In this document: in pieces, positions 32,458 through 44,230 of the stretch | How the letters are laid out: every line of letters starts with the position of its first letter | How positions within the stretch are numbered: position 1 is the stretch's first letter | Origin: Hyparrhenia diplandra | Lineage: Eukaryota; Streptophyta; Magnoliopsida; Poales; Poaceae | Reading direction: 5' to 3' | NCBI GenBank assembly: GCA_015847255.1 | Contig: JADLZK010001317.1 | Coordinates: 1 to 64,000 of the forward strand | Length of the DNA stretch: 64,000 bases | Position numbers and translations under genes: made by a program | Notes under the pieces: generated by a model | What the model was told of the DNA's origin: nothing | The model's input: only the letters and a program-made list of their open reading frames with translations | Database searches by the model: none

Positions 32458-33059
32458 ATGGCGTCCGGTCAGGAGAGCAGGGAGGAGCTGGAGCGCATGG
32501 CCGAGGAGGGCCAGACTGTCGTCCCCGGCGGCACTGGCGGCAAGAGCCTTGAGGCGCAGGAGCACCCGCCGAAGGTTTGTCACCTACGGCCAGCCGGGCG
32601 GCCGGCCTTTTTATCATCATCTCGACCTCTAGCCTAGCTTTCTTTTCTCTTGACCAATGAAACGACTGTGTTCCTCGGCTGATGTGATGTGCGTGCAGGG
32701 CGCAGCCGCGGCGGGCAGACCCGCAAGGAGCAGCTAGGCCACGAGGGGTACCAGGAGATGGGCAGCAAGGGCGGGCAGACCCGGAGTGAGCAGCTGGGTC
32801 ACGAGGGCTACGTCGAGCTGGGGAAGCAAGGGCGGCAGCAAGGGCGGCAGACGCGCAAGGAGCAGCTGGGTCACGAGGGCTACGTCGAGATGGGCAGCAA
32901 GGGCGGCAGACGCGCAAGGGAGCAGCTAGGCCACGAAGGGTACAGCGAGATGGGGAAGAAGGGTGCCTGAGCACCAAGGGAGGAGTCCGGCGGCGAGCGC
33001 GCCGCCTGGAGGGCATCGAGATCGACGAGTCCAAGTTCAGGACCAAATCCTCCTCCTAG
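32458..33059 (+). CDS. Em-like group-1 LEA protein, four 20-residue motifs, 2 exons
   Basis: Exon 1 is 32458-32574 and exon 2 is 32699-33059. Exon 1 encodes MASGQESREELERMAEEGQ and VVPGGTGGKSLEAQEH. Exon 2 has four tandem copies of the group-1 LEA motif (type GGQTRKEQLGHEGYQEMGSK), with a short extra Gly/Gln/Arg insert before copy 3. Cereal Em/B19 genes with 1, 3 or 4 motif copies are known, so this is a four-copy type. It should be a late-embryo, ABA-induced hydrophilic protectant in the cytosol. Oddities: a base is missing at the end of exon 1 near 32566 (exon phase needs it). A -1/+1 pair near 32911-32920 distorts copy 4. A further missing G near 32964, an extra G near 32979 and a missing C near 33006 break the tail. 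The tail otherwise follows the family pattern GGERAA, IEIDESKF and ends at TAG 33057-33059. Confidence 0.88.
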
Positions 33060-34218
33060 ATCTGATGCGCATCCTCGTAGCTGCAGGCAGGTAGTGTGGT
33101 ATGAAATTGTCAGCTCCGGTCGTGCCACTCCAGGTTCAGGCTCTTGGCACGTGTGCACTGGAATAATGTAGCCATGTAGGGCGTCGGTCGTCAGCAGCAC
33201 GCATAGGCGGTCATATGTTGTGTGCGTATGACCATGCGTGCTTTGTTTTTCAGTTAGGTGCTGATGATCTTCGGTTGTCAGCGGTCGTCGTGACTGTGTG
33301 TTAGGCAGGTTTGTTTCTTCAGGCTTTGTCGTCCGAGCTTAGCAGCCTGTACTGTGTGGTGGGTCTAGCACCTGACGCCTCAAGGTTCGTTGAATTTGTT
33401 TGTATCCATGCTTTGTTTCGGTAACGTAGTTGTTGGTTCATCATAAGACACTCTGTACTTTCGAGTTTCGACTACTGCAATTTGTTTCGAGGATTATCTT
33501 CGTTGACGGTACAATGAAGGATATATCTCTACAGTTAATTAATTTGGCACAAGAAAAACCAGAACGGAACGGAAACATAACACCTCCCCTGTCCCAGACG
33601 TACTTGCAAGTATAGCCTGAGCAATATATACAACACATCGTCAGTAGAGTTGACATTTCATCTTTTCCCGATGAGAGTGCGGTACATTGGAAGCAGCAAT
33701 TCCTTCTGATCTGCTCGCTCTCTGATCCTGTAACCACACTGGCCAAATTAGTGAATTACACCGAAGAAACTCGCTGCACCACCGGGTGAAAACGTAGCCA
33801 GCTTCCTGCTTTGTGCATTGATATGGTATGACACCGCCGATTTATGCTCTACAAAAACCCGAATGCTGTGAACTCGTTCCATTGTGGATGGGCAACAATC
33901 AGCAACAATCTTTCAAGATTGATCATACAACAACACGGCCGTTACGCAAACTGCTTGTTCAAAGCATTGCCAGTTCAGCCGCTAACAACGGCACAATAAC
34001 AATCTTTACCCGTGCACCTACTACAACATCCAGCGATATTGCTAACTTTTCCTCCCACCATAACCCATACAAAATCTATCTGTGTTCTACAAGTAAAAGG
34101 ACGTTCTCTTCCTACCCCTGCACACAAGCAGCAGCTTATTAACCGGTCACCACACTTTGAACAATTTGCATCTTCGGTAGCAGAACAGTTGCGGGTTCGG
34201 TTAAATTTGATGCTTTCA
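33060..34218. other. intergenic DNA between Em-2 and CHLG
   Basis: This holds the Em-2 3' flank and, near 34218, the CHLG 3'UTR from the opposite strand: the two genes converge. Short frames (33441-33746 minus, 33828-34142 plus) show no recognisable family. Confidence 0.5.
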
Positions 34219-37200
34219 TTAATGGCTGGTTGCCAGGGCCGTCACCAGTAGCCCGAACACGAAGAACGGCTGTGCGCTTGCCTATCAGAAAAGGTAAGGT
34301 TGTCCGAATCAGATTTGGAACAGGAGGGGCTGGGTCGGAAGTAGTAAAAGAGTGGGGAGAAGCAGCTGAAGCACACCTGGTATTTGACATCATACTTCAC
34401 AGGGTCCTTCAGGAAGTACTGGAACTGCTCCAGGAAAAATAAGAAGTGTTAGAATGCACAAAAACGGAAGTGGCACTGTTAGTGTAATGGCAGGAGCTCT
34501 GCTTTTCAATTAAGAAGATAGAATTGGCCTAGTTTATAAGGGAAACCAGGCCTGAAAACAGAGTAAAAGAAGAATAGAATTGGCCTAGTTTATAAGGGAA
34601 ACCAGGCCTGAAAACAGAGTAAAAGAAGAATAGAATTGGCCTAGTTTATAAAGGAAACCAGGCCTGAAAACAGAGTACCAGACAACCCGGGTTATCTCCT
34701 CCGCTACATTGTTTTCATATGTTTCAGGTATGCAGCGTTAGATAAAAAAGAAATGTGCTTATCTGCAATGTTTTATTTAACACAAACATATGTTCAAACT
34801 ACTATTTGGAGGATTGTAGTCGATATAGAGCACACAAAAATAGAAGTGGAAATGTTAATGAATTAGGAAGTCCCATTTGTCTCCTCCACTTTGTGGTACT
34901 GTTCGTGTTTCCTTTATGCATTGTGTATAAAATGTCCTTAGTAGCAATGTTTCATTCAGTAGAGAGATATATTCAAAACTGTTTTATGGAGGTAACCAAA
35001 AGATATGCAGTTTTGAATCCTTACAGCCTTTTTACAGATAAAGCTATTCCTCAAAGGTTTGAACCTAGTACATGGAAACACATGGACCAAAAAAAAAAAA
35101 AAACACAAGACACAACAAAAGTGCAACAAGAACAGTCAGGTATACCTGAAAGAACACCTGAGGAATTGTTAGCCCAAGCAACGCCAGGCATAATACAGCT
35201 TACCAGTGCTCAATAGGTAACCTGAAAAGATGTGCAATGGTACGTTAATTTTACAACTTATCAAAATTCAACATAATAGTATCAAGCTATCGATGTGTTC
35301 CCTATTTTCTACTGATAGAATATGGCAACATGCAAGACTCGAGAAAATATAGCTACAAAATCTCATGCATAGTGTGCTGACATTTCAAATCTTTGGAATC
35401 TAAGCCAAAAAAAAAAAATCAATAAGCACATCTTGTTCAAAGATGTAATATCATGATAGAGGGGAACTTTAAATCTGATGCATTACCATGACAAATGCAG
35501 GGGATAATGTTAGGTGATGCAGTACATTAGCAGGAGTAGGAAGCGGTGAACAGCATGACAACCATAATATGGTATGCAGATCGAACTAGTACAGTAAGAA
35601 TTAAAGTGAAGGCAGATTGTATGACAAAGAAAAAAAAGGCAACAGATGTCTTGCCTGCAACAGATAATTGAGTGATATCAATTGCTCCAACACATATCCA
35701 TTTTGCAGTTTCCATCCCAAAAGCAACAGGAAGTGACTATAAAATTCAAACGGATTTTTAATATAAAAAAGTGAAACTATTACTGAGAAGCACGTTAATG
35801 ATAAATATTTACACAAAAAAGGAGTATAACCTGAAGCCCCAGAGTTCTATCCCCTTCAATGCTCTTAAAAATCATTTACGATAGCAATCCCTAGCTGCAT
35901 AATCATAATCAAGAAAAAAGGTCAATCATCATGACATGTATGAATGATCAAAAGAAAGCCAAACAGGATGTGGAGACAGAATACCCCAGCTATGCTGTAC
36001 AAAAGTAGTCAAGACAACGATATCCGTGTAAGAGTTCCAAATAACGCCTGGCCAGCCCACCTGCAAAAAAATATTTATACCTTGAACTCTTGTGAATGAA
36101 TATAATGATGGTAGCATCAAAACCTGCACTGCTTGCGCAACATGAAGAGAAATCAGCAATGTTGATCATACCAGGGCAAGCTGATATAACTTGCACCCAG
36201 AGCAAAGTTCCCAATCCATCCATTCTGCTTGAGCTGAAATGATGAAGTTTTGTGAGCATCTTTCAATCAGAAGGCGTGTTGCATCTCAAGGAACTATTTT
36301 TTCAGAGAAGAGAATCGGTAATAAAGAAGACACACTCAAGTACCTTGAGAGGTGGTGCTTCTGAATATATGTAAGATAGTAAGGAGCCACCCAAAGCAAG
36401 ATAAAACACAATAGGAAAATCGTGCCCTGCCTGAAATGGCAAAGCATTATAAGATGCATGAAAAAAATTTTAATTTCACCAACCTGTCCGTGCACAAAAA
36501 TAATTACTCAAGGACTTACCCACACATCTAACAAAGCGCCTAATCCAAGCCCCTCCTAGCAATAGCACCCAGATCTGGGTTATTACCTGAAGACAATAAT
36601 TTTCATCAGTATGACAGGGAGTATGGGATGACATAACACAACTTAGCCAATTGAACTGGTAAACCCCTTGTAAATGATACCAGAATATCATTATCGCTAT
36701 GAGTAAATTTCATTCCAAATGTTACACAGCAGCCAATGGCATTACATGTGCCACAATGGAAAAAACAAATACACTAGGGAATTTAGGCCAATTTGAAAGA
36801 GGGGTTCACAAAAAGAGAAATAGGGCTCACCAAGCAAGATATCACATCTAACAACCAACCATATACATGACAACGGATATAACAACAAAGTACTAGCATT
36901 ATAAATCAACCAAAGATTAAATTCAAGGCAATCAGGGACGATAGATTGAAATGATTAGCTACCTAGATTTCAAGTTTTGGAAAAAACATGATGTCAGTCA
37001 AAAGATGGCAACATCGCCAAGTTCATAGTTTGTTTATCCATCACCATAGACACATGTGTCCAGGTGGATTTGGTGCAAAACCAGTATTGTCTTTGTAAGA
37101 CAAGCATGCTGGTCCTCAAACTCAATCAAATCTCTTCTTGTTTGTTGTATAAATATAGTATAAAATCCCAATGCTTCAACTTGCAAAAATAACATTCTGA

Positions 37201-40118
37201 AAGGAAAGAAAGGAATGACTCATTGATGGGAAAAATAACTGGTGTATGAATTGGTTTTATTTTGTGCATTGCTGGCATCCGTAAAAGGCAAGTTTGAACT
37301 CTTGTACCTACAAACTAGCCAATAGTTGATGAAACTAAGCATGCATATAATTACATATACCAAAAAAGGGATCCCATATTCTCAAATATAGACATACCTC
37401 ATTTTCTGATATAGCACCCGATGGAATAGGGCTTATACGGCTCATTAATTGCATCAATGTCTCGATCATACCAGTCATTAAGTGTCTACAAGCAAGAATG
37501 TTTGGCTGACATACTTATTAGTAGAAATAGTCTCCCATGCAGCATGTCTGAGGATACAAAATGAAGGCTGACAAAGTGAATTTAAAAGTAAACCTGTGTG
37601 TATCCTGTAAGGCATGGACCGGACATTATCATGCATACAATAGATTTTGCGACATCTTCAACTGTCCAGTGGAAATTTCCTGAATATGACAGATTAGGGG
37701 AAAACAACATAATCATACATACTAGTCATACGCCAAAAGTAACAGTGTTCATAAGCACAACAATTGGACACTGTGCTCTAGTTCCTTTTATCCTAAAAGC
37801 CAAGCCATCTGGATCAAAAAGAATTTGATGTTGTTTTGTAAGTTGCTGGGCCCCTAGCTTGAATTCAACAGAAAAGAAGGATGGACATACAGATCTTCTA
37901 GGCTAAGGGCCTGTTTGATTAGGGACTAGAGACTAAAAAGGGACCAAAAATTAGTCCCTAGCCCCTCCCAAGAGTCTATTGGACTAGGGAACTAAAATGG
38001 GACTAAAAATTAGTCCCTAGTCCTCTTGTTTGGTAATTTAGGACTAAATGAGACTAAAATTTAGTGCCTAGTCCCAATGGCCTAGTCCCAAAGGAACCAA
38101 ACAGGGCCTAAATTGCTTTTCATGCAATAAAAGTCAGTCATTAAATATATCGTTATAAGGATGAAGATTCAATAACACTATTGTTGATTTGCAAAGTAGG
38201 AAGCCTTCAGAAGGTGGACAACCAACAATATAGTAGGAATGCACTACTAGACGTAATTACTAATGCACTTCCCAAAATTCACAAGTTGATTGCTTAATTG
38301 CTTTTTATGAAGTAGAGACACAAAAGCACTTTTTTAGAACAGATATGAACCGCTATAGGCAGCAAAGCATACCAGAGGCAGCTGCTCCACAGAGAACTCC
38401 CCATACAAGCGGAGGCCATGTCACTGGCTTAGTAAGTTGAAGGCGGATCTTCCATATGTCCTGTGTCAACATTTCCAAAGAGGGCATTGGTGAATATTAA
38501 ATAGTTTCCAGTTTCTAGACACAAATGCCTAGATTGCAAAAAGGTTAAAAAGGTATTCATATTCATGTTATCAGTTGCTGGATAGTAAACAACGGAAATT
38601 ATACGCCTGGGAAAAGACATGCTCAAAAAGGTTTTCTAAAAAAAAAGGGTCAGGTTCACCTTTTTGGCCTGTAACTTGCACGGCAGTTCGATTTTCAACC
38701 TAAAACCATGAAACCGATGCCTCTAATCAGCCGAAAAACCGATTAAATTTAATCATCTTTGTTGGCTTCAAAGGTGGTTTTTATTTTCTAAAAAATAATA
38801 AAAATTCATTAAAAATTACTTATGTATTAATTACGAATTTTTGGAAATGAAACCAGATTTAATTATTTTGGAAAAATAGAAACCAATCTTTGAAATGAGC
38901 AAGAGGACCAAATTTGTCCTGTTGTGACATTTGGAAGGTGTCCTATAGCCAGTTTCATTGTTCAGAGCTGAAAATCAAACTGCTGTGCAAGTTGAGGATG
39001 AAAAGGGGGAAAAACAGACTTTACCCTAAAAAGTGGTGACATGGCACTTGAAAATTATGTTGAGAGTTATGGGTATTACTCAACTTTTTCCATTGCATGA
39101 AAATCCTAGCTATGTGCATGATGAATCGCTTATTGAATGTAGGGCAAAGCATATCAAGCCATTCTGACAAAAAAAAATGTAGCATATGCAACCTGGTCAA
39201 ATGCTTAGCTGTCAGCGAGAAGTAATATCGGAGCATGCACATAAGGAAAAAGCTTAATTTCCGAGAATCAAATTAGTTCTTTTGTTTGTAGACCTAAGCC
39301 ACTGCTATATTAGTTCTTATTTGTACATACACACATTCACCGGTTAGCAAAGAAAAATGGTGAACCAACAAGGTGACAAGCTGACAACATTGCAATGTGT
39401 AGCTGTCTAAGAGAAAGATGAGCCCACATTCAAATTAATTTAGTTTTGCGGCAATAGCAATTTATTAGAGTCTGCCACATAGCACTTTGGGGCTTTTCTC
39501 ATTGTGTAGGCCAGTGCATGAAAATTTGGAAATCATGTAGTAATTCTAAGTTTTGTATTTTGTACTCCTATTTAATACCCACTATCCACAAAACCGGGCC
39601 AAAACCACCCAGTGGAGTATATACCCAATGCACGGGAAGAGGTTGAGGGAAGACTCACGCCTCTCCTGCTTGGCACCCTTGATGCCGAGCAGCTGGTTGA
39701 AGCTGGAGCCATCTTGCCGCGGGCGCCTTCTCCGGGGCCTTTGGCCGCCTCGCTGCGCAACCAATCAATCACGCGTCAAAGTGTTAAGAGAGAAACGGAA
39801 AACGGCAGAACAGCACACTGCACACGGAGGAGGGGCCGTGACAAGAACGCACCGTCTTTGGCGTCGGTCTCGGCCGCGCGTACCACCGGGGAACGGCCGC
39901 CTCCCCTGCGAATGAAACTGACATGCATCAGGAGGCCAGTCAAATTCTCTCGGCAGCTAGTGCTGTTGCGTAGGCTGGGGAGAGAAAACGGCGGTACCAG
40001 TACGGTTGAAGCGGAGATGTGGTGGATGCGGTGGAGAGCGGAGGCGGAGAGGAGGGCGGAAGGCGGTGGAGGAGGACGAGGCGGCAGCGGAGGCGGCGAG
40101 GAGGCGGGCGGCTGCCAT
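34219..40118 (-). CDS. CHLG: chlorophyll synthase (UbiA prenyltransferase), plastid, about 15 exons, frame interrupted
   Basis: It esterifies chlorophyllide a with phytyl or geranylgeranyl diphosphate in plastid membranes, the last step of chlorophyll a synthesis. Minus-strand exons: about 40003-40118 and 39853-39905 (Ser/Ala-rich transit peptide; this junction is uncertain), 39659-39752, 38373-38460, 37594-37679, 37398-37485, 36520-36586, 36344-36430, 36172-36233, 35985-36060, 35831-35894, 35655-35736, 35146-35221, 34377-34424, 34219-34281. The first prenyl-diphosphate motif NDWYDRDID is in exon 6. The second (DFKSIEGDR) is in exon 11 across a frameshift. The conserved end ALATSH precedes TAA. 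Intron 12 uses a GC donor (CAG|GCAAGA). Single-base errors break the frame: extra bases near 39714, 39659, 37430, 36551, 36002 and 35868; missing bases near 36025 and 35186. Exon 8 also has an extra GAA codon inside the usual YIYSAPPLK. Splice sites and flanking residues are intact, so I read this as an active gene with sequence errors; a young pseudogene is the alternative. Confidence 0.92.
34519..34676. repeat. tandem repeat, about 3 x 56 bp, in a CHLG intron
   Basis: The unit beginning 'tagaattggcctagtttata' and containing 'aaaccaggcctgaaaacag' starts at 34519, 34575 and 34631. Copies are almost identical (one G/A change), implying recent expansion. It lies in the intron between CHLG exons 13 and 14. 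Confidence 0.9.
37907..38108. mobile_element. Tourist-type MITE in CHLG intron 4
   Basis: The ends GGGCCTGTTTG and CAAACAGGGCC are perfect inverted repeats, and a TAA duplication flanks the element (37904-37906 and 38109-38111), diagnostic of PIF/Harbinger Tourist MITEs. The interior has repeated 'gggactaaaaattagtccct' palindromes. Length is 202 bp. Confidence 0.88.
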
Positions 40119-40275
40119 GGTGAAGAGCTGAAGCGGGGAGGGGGAGGGCCTGAGAGGGAACTGATAAGGTGGTGCTCGTATGTCGCCACTCGCGACGAAA
40201 GAAAGAGGATTTTTTTTTTTTTAAAAAAATGCTGGTACCAAGCAGAGTGGAAATGAGGCCCAACACAACGGCCTG

Positions 40276-40523
40276 TTTGTTAAACGATGAGTCACGTCAG
40301 CCAGGCTTCGTGTGTTGTAGTCTTGACTTGTTGATTACTTTACTTGTACAAGAAGTAGGCTAGTTAGATTAGATCAGATTGTAATCTGCTGTTATCTCAT
40401 TCTTTCCTTGTAACTTAAGTCGCCTTGTAACACAAGTTGTAATACCACGATGGGGTGTTTCCCATCCTATATAAACACGGCCGCGGAGTTTAACGTGCAT
40501 CGCTATCATCCTAAATTTCACAT
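40276..40523 (+). mobile_element. probable Copia-type LTR remnant upstream of CHLG
   Basis: The sequence from 'tgttaaacgatgagtcacg' to 'aatttcaca' has LTR features: TG...CA ends, a TATATAAAC box near 40480, and right after the end 'tggtaatcgtagcgc', which resembles the tRNA-Met primer-binding site TGGTATCAGAGC with indels. No internal coding region follows because the Tat element starts 40 bp downstream. The 5' limit is approximate. It lies only about 160 bp above the CHLG start codon. Confidence 0.45.
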
Positions 40524-40563
40524 GGTAATCGTAGCGCTTCGACTCGTTCCTCCATAGCGATGG

Positions 40564-41785
40564 TGTGGGACACAGATATTCCGCACTAAGTCAATCATCC
40601 TAATCCGTCCCTAACCAGGTATTAGAAGGAGGACGCGATCGTTAGCCATGGGACGACACCGCGACGAAGGTCGAGACCCTAAGAACGAGTATCCCCGCCC
40701 CGAACGAGAACTCGGGCGGACGCAGCGACCTGTGGACGAGCCCGAGCTCGTCCCCGAAAGAGTTCTCGCTCGAACGAGCCCCCGGGGAGCGGGGATATGA
40801 CGAGCTCCGCCCGACGACGAGCCTCCTCCTCCGTTTTGGACGAGCCCAAGCGCCATCCGAGGGCGACGGAGAATCCGGACGCCACGTTAGACCCAAAGAT
40901 CGCAGCTACACGGCCGCGCCGCAGCTTCACGAATTTCGATCTCGTGGTGTCGAGAGACCATCGGGCGAGACGCGAGGCACGGAGTCGCTTCTGAACACCA
41001 CGCCTGGGCAACGACAAGCACAAGAGACAACCACCACGCCGACAAGAATGACTCGACGGACGGTCGAGCTCTACATCGAGCCTCCTCTTGGCCACACATT
41101 TTCGCGACCCTGCACGAAAGATGAATGTAAGGCGGCGCCACGATCTCTTCGCCTCGCGGCACGGCTGGTTCGACGGGCGGCAGGAAAAGAAGAAGCATGG
41201 CGGCGGCGGACGAGCTTATTGTCCCCAACCACGCCGACCGACGAAGCCCGAACTCGGCCACCCGCACGCATAACGTGACGGATACGGAGTCGCCCCTATT
41301 CTACCTGGGCAATCCTTCCGACGACCAGCGAGAGCGTGCCCCCGGAAGTAGGCGGCGGCGTCACAAGACGCACGCCTGACAGCCCGACGTTGTCCGACAT
41401 TGAAAGGACCTTTCCTCCTCACCCCCCCCCGCACTTGTATACCTTCTATTTCTAAGACCCTCGCCTGATGGGCCCTATGAGCTCCCCTTTTCTTATGATC
41501 TATAAAAGGGAGGGGCTCTGCCACTCAGAGGGCAAGCCCTCTGCACACGTAAAACACACACACATCACCGATTTCACTCATCACATCGTGAGACCGGGAG
41601 CTCATCTCCCTCTCTCCCCGCCTTGTATGCGCCCGATATGAGCGTTTTGAGGCTGGATAGTGTCACACATCGACTAGGGTGCTCGATTGCCCCGAACTAG
41701 TATAAATCATTGTGTCATTATTCTCGAGCAAGGCCATCGCCGCACACATTAGCCGGGCCAAGCATCGCGACCGCGGTACACGACA
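40564..41785 (+). repeat. 5' LTR of the Tat element
   Basis: It begins TGTGGGACACAGATATTCCG and ends '...gcggtacacgaca'. It shares long blocks with 53284-54470: 'aagtcaatcatcctaatcc', 'gttagacccaaagatcgc', 'cttgtataccttctatttc', 'attattctcga' and 'acattagccgggcca'. A TATAAAAGGGAGGG promoter lies near 41502. Differences from the 3' LTR are mostly short indels. Confidence 0.85.
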
Positions 41786-41790
41786 CGGCG

Positions 41791-41811
41791 CTGGCGCGCA
41801 GTAGGGGGCGC
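41791..41811 (+). promoter_or_regulatory. primer-binding site region
   Basis: 'ctggcgcgcagtaggggg' follows the 5' LTR by 5 bp. Tat-lineage elements of grasses carry a TGGCGCGCC-type primer-binding site here (tRNA-Arg type by my recollection). The match has small gaps. Confidence 0.45.
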
Positions 41812-43319
41812 CGCTAGTGTGACGATCACCACTTCGATGGCTTCCTTCACCACGGCCCGGCGCTTCGGGCACCGATGCGCGCCGATTCCTGACTTCCGCG
41901 GCTAGCTCCGAGGGCTCCCTGGGAGCCACCTTCCTCGATGGTGCGGGACAGATGACGCCCGCCGTCCGTGACGCCGCCGACGCCGTGCCGGTATCGCTCC
42001 GGCCGGGACTCGACTCCGCCCGGTGAGCCCCGCACGGCTACGGCCACGACCATTTCTTCGTCGCCTATCGCTGACCTGCTCCCGCACATCCTTAGCCCCG
42101 AGCCGACTCAGAGCTCTTCGCGACGCCACCTTCTCCACCGCCTAATGATGTCGTCCCCGCGCACGCCGGCAGGAGCCTTCCCCCGACAGGTTCCGGCGCG
42201 CCACGACGCCATGTACCCGCAGGGACAACCTTCTTGCCCAGAGCGCGACGCCGAACTCGGCGATGTTCGACCACGCCGGCAGCTTGCCTCGCTCGGGTCA
42301 CCACACACGCCAGACACGTGTTCGACGCGAGGCGCCAGACACGCTACCAGCTGAGGACGACAGTCCCTCCCAAGACACCCCGGCAGACACTGTCGAGACT
42401 CGATGGCTCGTCAACGCGCCCCCTGCTGGTGCACGAGCCGACAACAGCTCGAGGAGGCCGAGCGGAGATCGCGCAGAACGCGACGCCCTCCCCGAGGAGG
42501 TTGGTGGGCGTCGACACGTGCAAGCTCGAGGACTGGGAGATGCGACGCCGCCGCATCGACGAGGCCGATGACCTCCCCCCGCTCGGCGGCGGCGACAGAA
42601 CTCCGCAGCGCCACTGGAGCTCCTCCCGCAGCCCCCGAGCCCGAGGCGCCGGCTCGCCCGAAGGCTCCACCCAACGGCCGCGCCCTCGCCGAAAGCCGCT
42701 GAGCAGCAGGTGCAGAGCTCAGTCGCACGACGACCGAAGAGCATGAGAGGCCTCCTCCAATCAAAGGTCGAACCGAGGAGAGTCCCCTGTCCAGAAACCA
42801 CGCGCGACGACGGTAGGAGAAAACCAAGACGCCCGGGGACACCGACGGCCGAGGGATGACTGCGCTGGAGGCACCGAAGGAGCGCCCCGTATGTCCCAAG
42901 CCCGCAACCGCCACCCGATGACAAGACGGCGACAGCCCAGCCAGTCCTCGGCAAGAGAGGAGGCGGCCTACGGCCGGTCGAGGGCCGTAGCCGCAGAGTC
43001 CAACCCCGAGGTCGGGGCGCGAGCGCGCTCCTCTCACTCGCGATGCTCGGTCAGGCGGAACGCCGAGGGCGGAGCTCACCGGAAGGAAGGAGGCGCGGTA
43101 TTCGGCGCCCGGGTCCACGACGGCGCCGTTCCCTCCGCCAGAGCCCGGAGCCTCCGTCCGAGGTACAACGGGAGATTGACCCCACCGCTCGAAGATTACC
43201 GCCTCGCGTGTCGGGCGGGAGAGGAGCCAACGACGAGCTCTTCATCATTCGCAACCCCCCCCTATACTCGCCGACACGGCTCGCCCTGGCTCGAGCACCG
43301 CCCGCAGGTATGATCGACA

Positions 43320-44230
43320 CCGGGCGCGACCTCGCGATGTCTTCGCTGGCAACTTTTCAGGAACCTACTCGCGCCCGAGCAACACACGTGGGACCTCCGC
43401 AGCTGTAGCTGGGCAAATGAGGAACGAGAGCCCGCGCGACACATCCGGGCGCTTCTCGGCTTTGCAACGAGCTCACCGACGCCACCGACGCAGAGATCAT
43501 CACCGCCTTCACCTTCGGCACGACCGCGAGACGCTCATCCGAGAGCCCGCACACGCAAGCCCAAGACGGTGAAGGACCTCCCTCGACCGCCACGAACCAC
43601 GCCGGGGCGAGGCTATCTCTCCGTTGGCCCCTCCATGGCACCACGGGCAAGGGCAAGGAGAAGCCGCCGATGAGGCCGGCGAAGGCTCGAGCTCTCGACC
43701 CAAAAAAGAAGAACAAGAACAAGACGGCGGCGGGCAGGATGACTTGCCGCGGGTCGCCGAAAAGAAGAAGCCGGGTGCTGGGCGGCCGCGGGTCCCTACG
43801 CTCCTAAGGACTTCTTCGAAAGGAGCCTCCCGACCGCCCCTCGCCCCAACCACGAAGGCCCCGGTCCGCACAAGCCTCGGATCGCTGGCCTCCTCGCGGA
43901 AATTTGTAGCCGCCAGGAAGAGAGAGGCCGCGGGCGACGAGCGCCACGACGGCGAGCCCGACGGCCGACGTGGCGACAAGGACGTTTTTCGAAGACGGCG
44001 CTAACGCCAACTGCTCGGCGCCCACCAGCCGGCGCAGTCCAAGCGCCGCCGGCTCCCCGGCAGCGCCAAGTCCCTCTTCACCAGCCCGCAACGCCCTCCT
44101 ACCTCGCGGTCCGAAGCCCCGATCACCTTTCGACAAGAAGGACCACCAGTGCATCGCCACACCCGGGAGGTTCCCAGTCGCCGATCCCATAGTCGGCACC
44201 AAGCGCCCCGGCAAGGTACCGATGGACGGG
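43320..44230 (+). pseudogene. Tat gag remnant
   Basis: Pieces in several frames: 'CNELTDATDAEIITAFTFGTT'-type wording (in frame pieces near 43460-43530), then KGKEKPPMR and GSSSRPKK near 43640-43720, all typical of the Tat/RIRE2 gag C-terminal half. Gag forms the virus-like particle of the element. The frame changes several times, so no gag protein can be made from this sequence as written. Confidence 0.6.
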
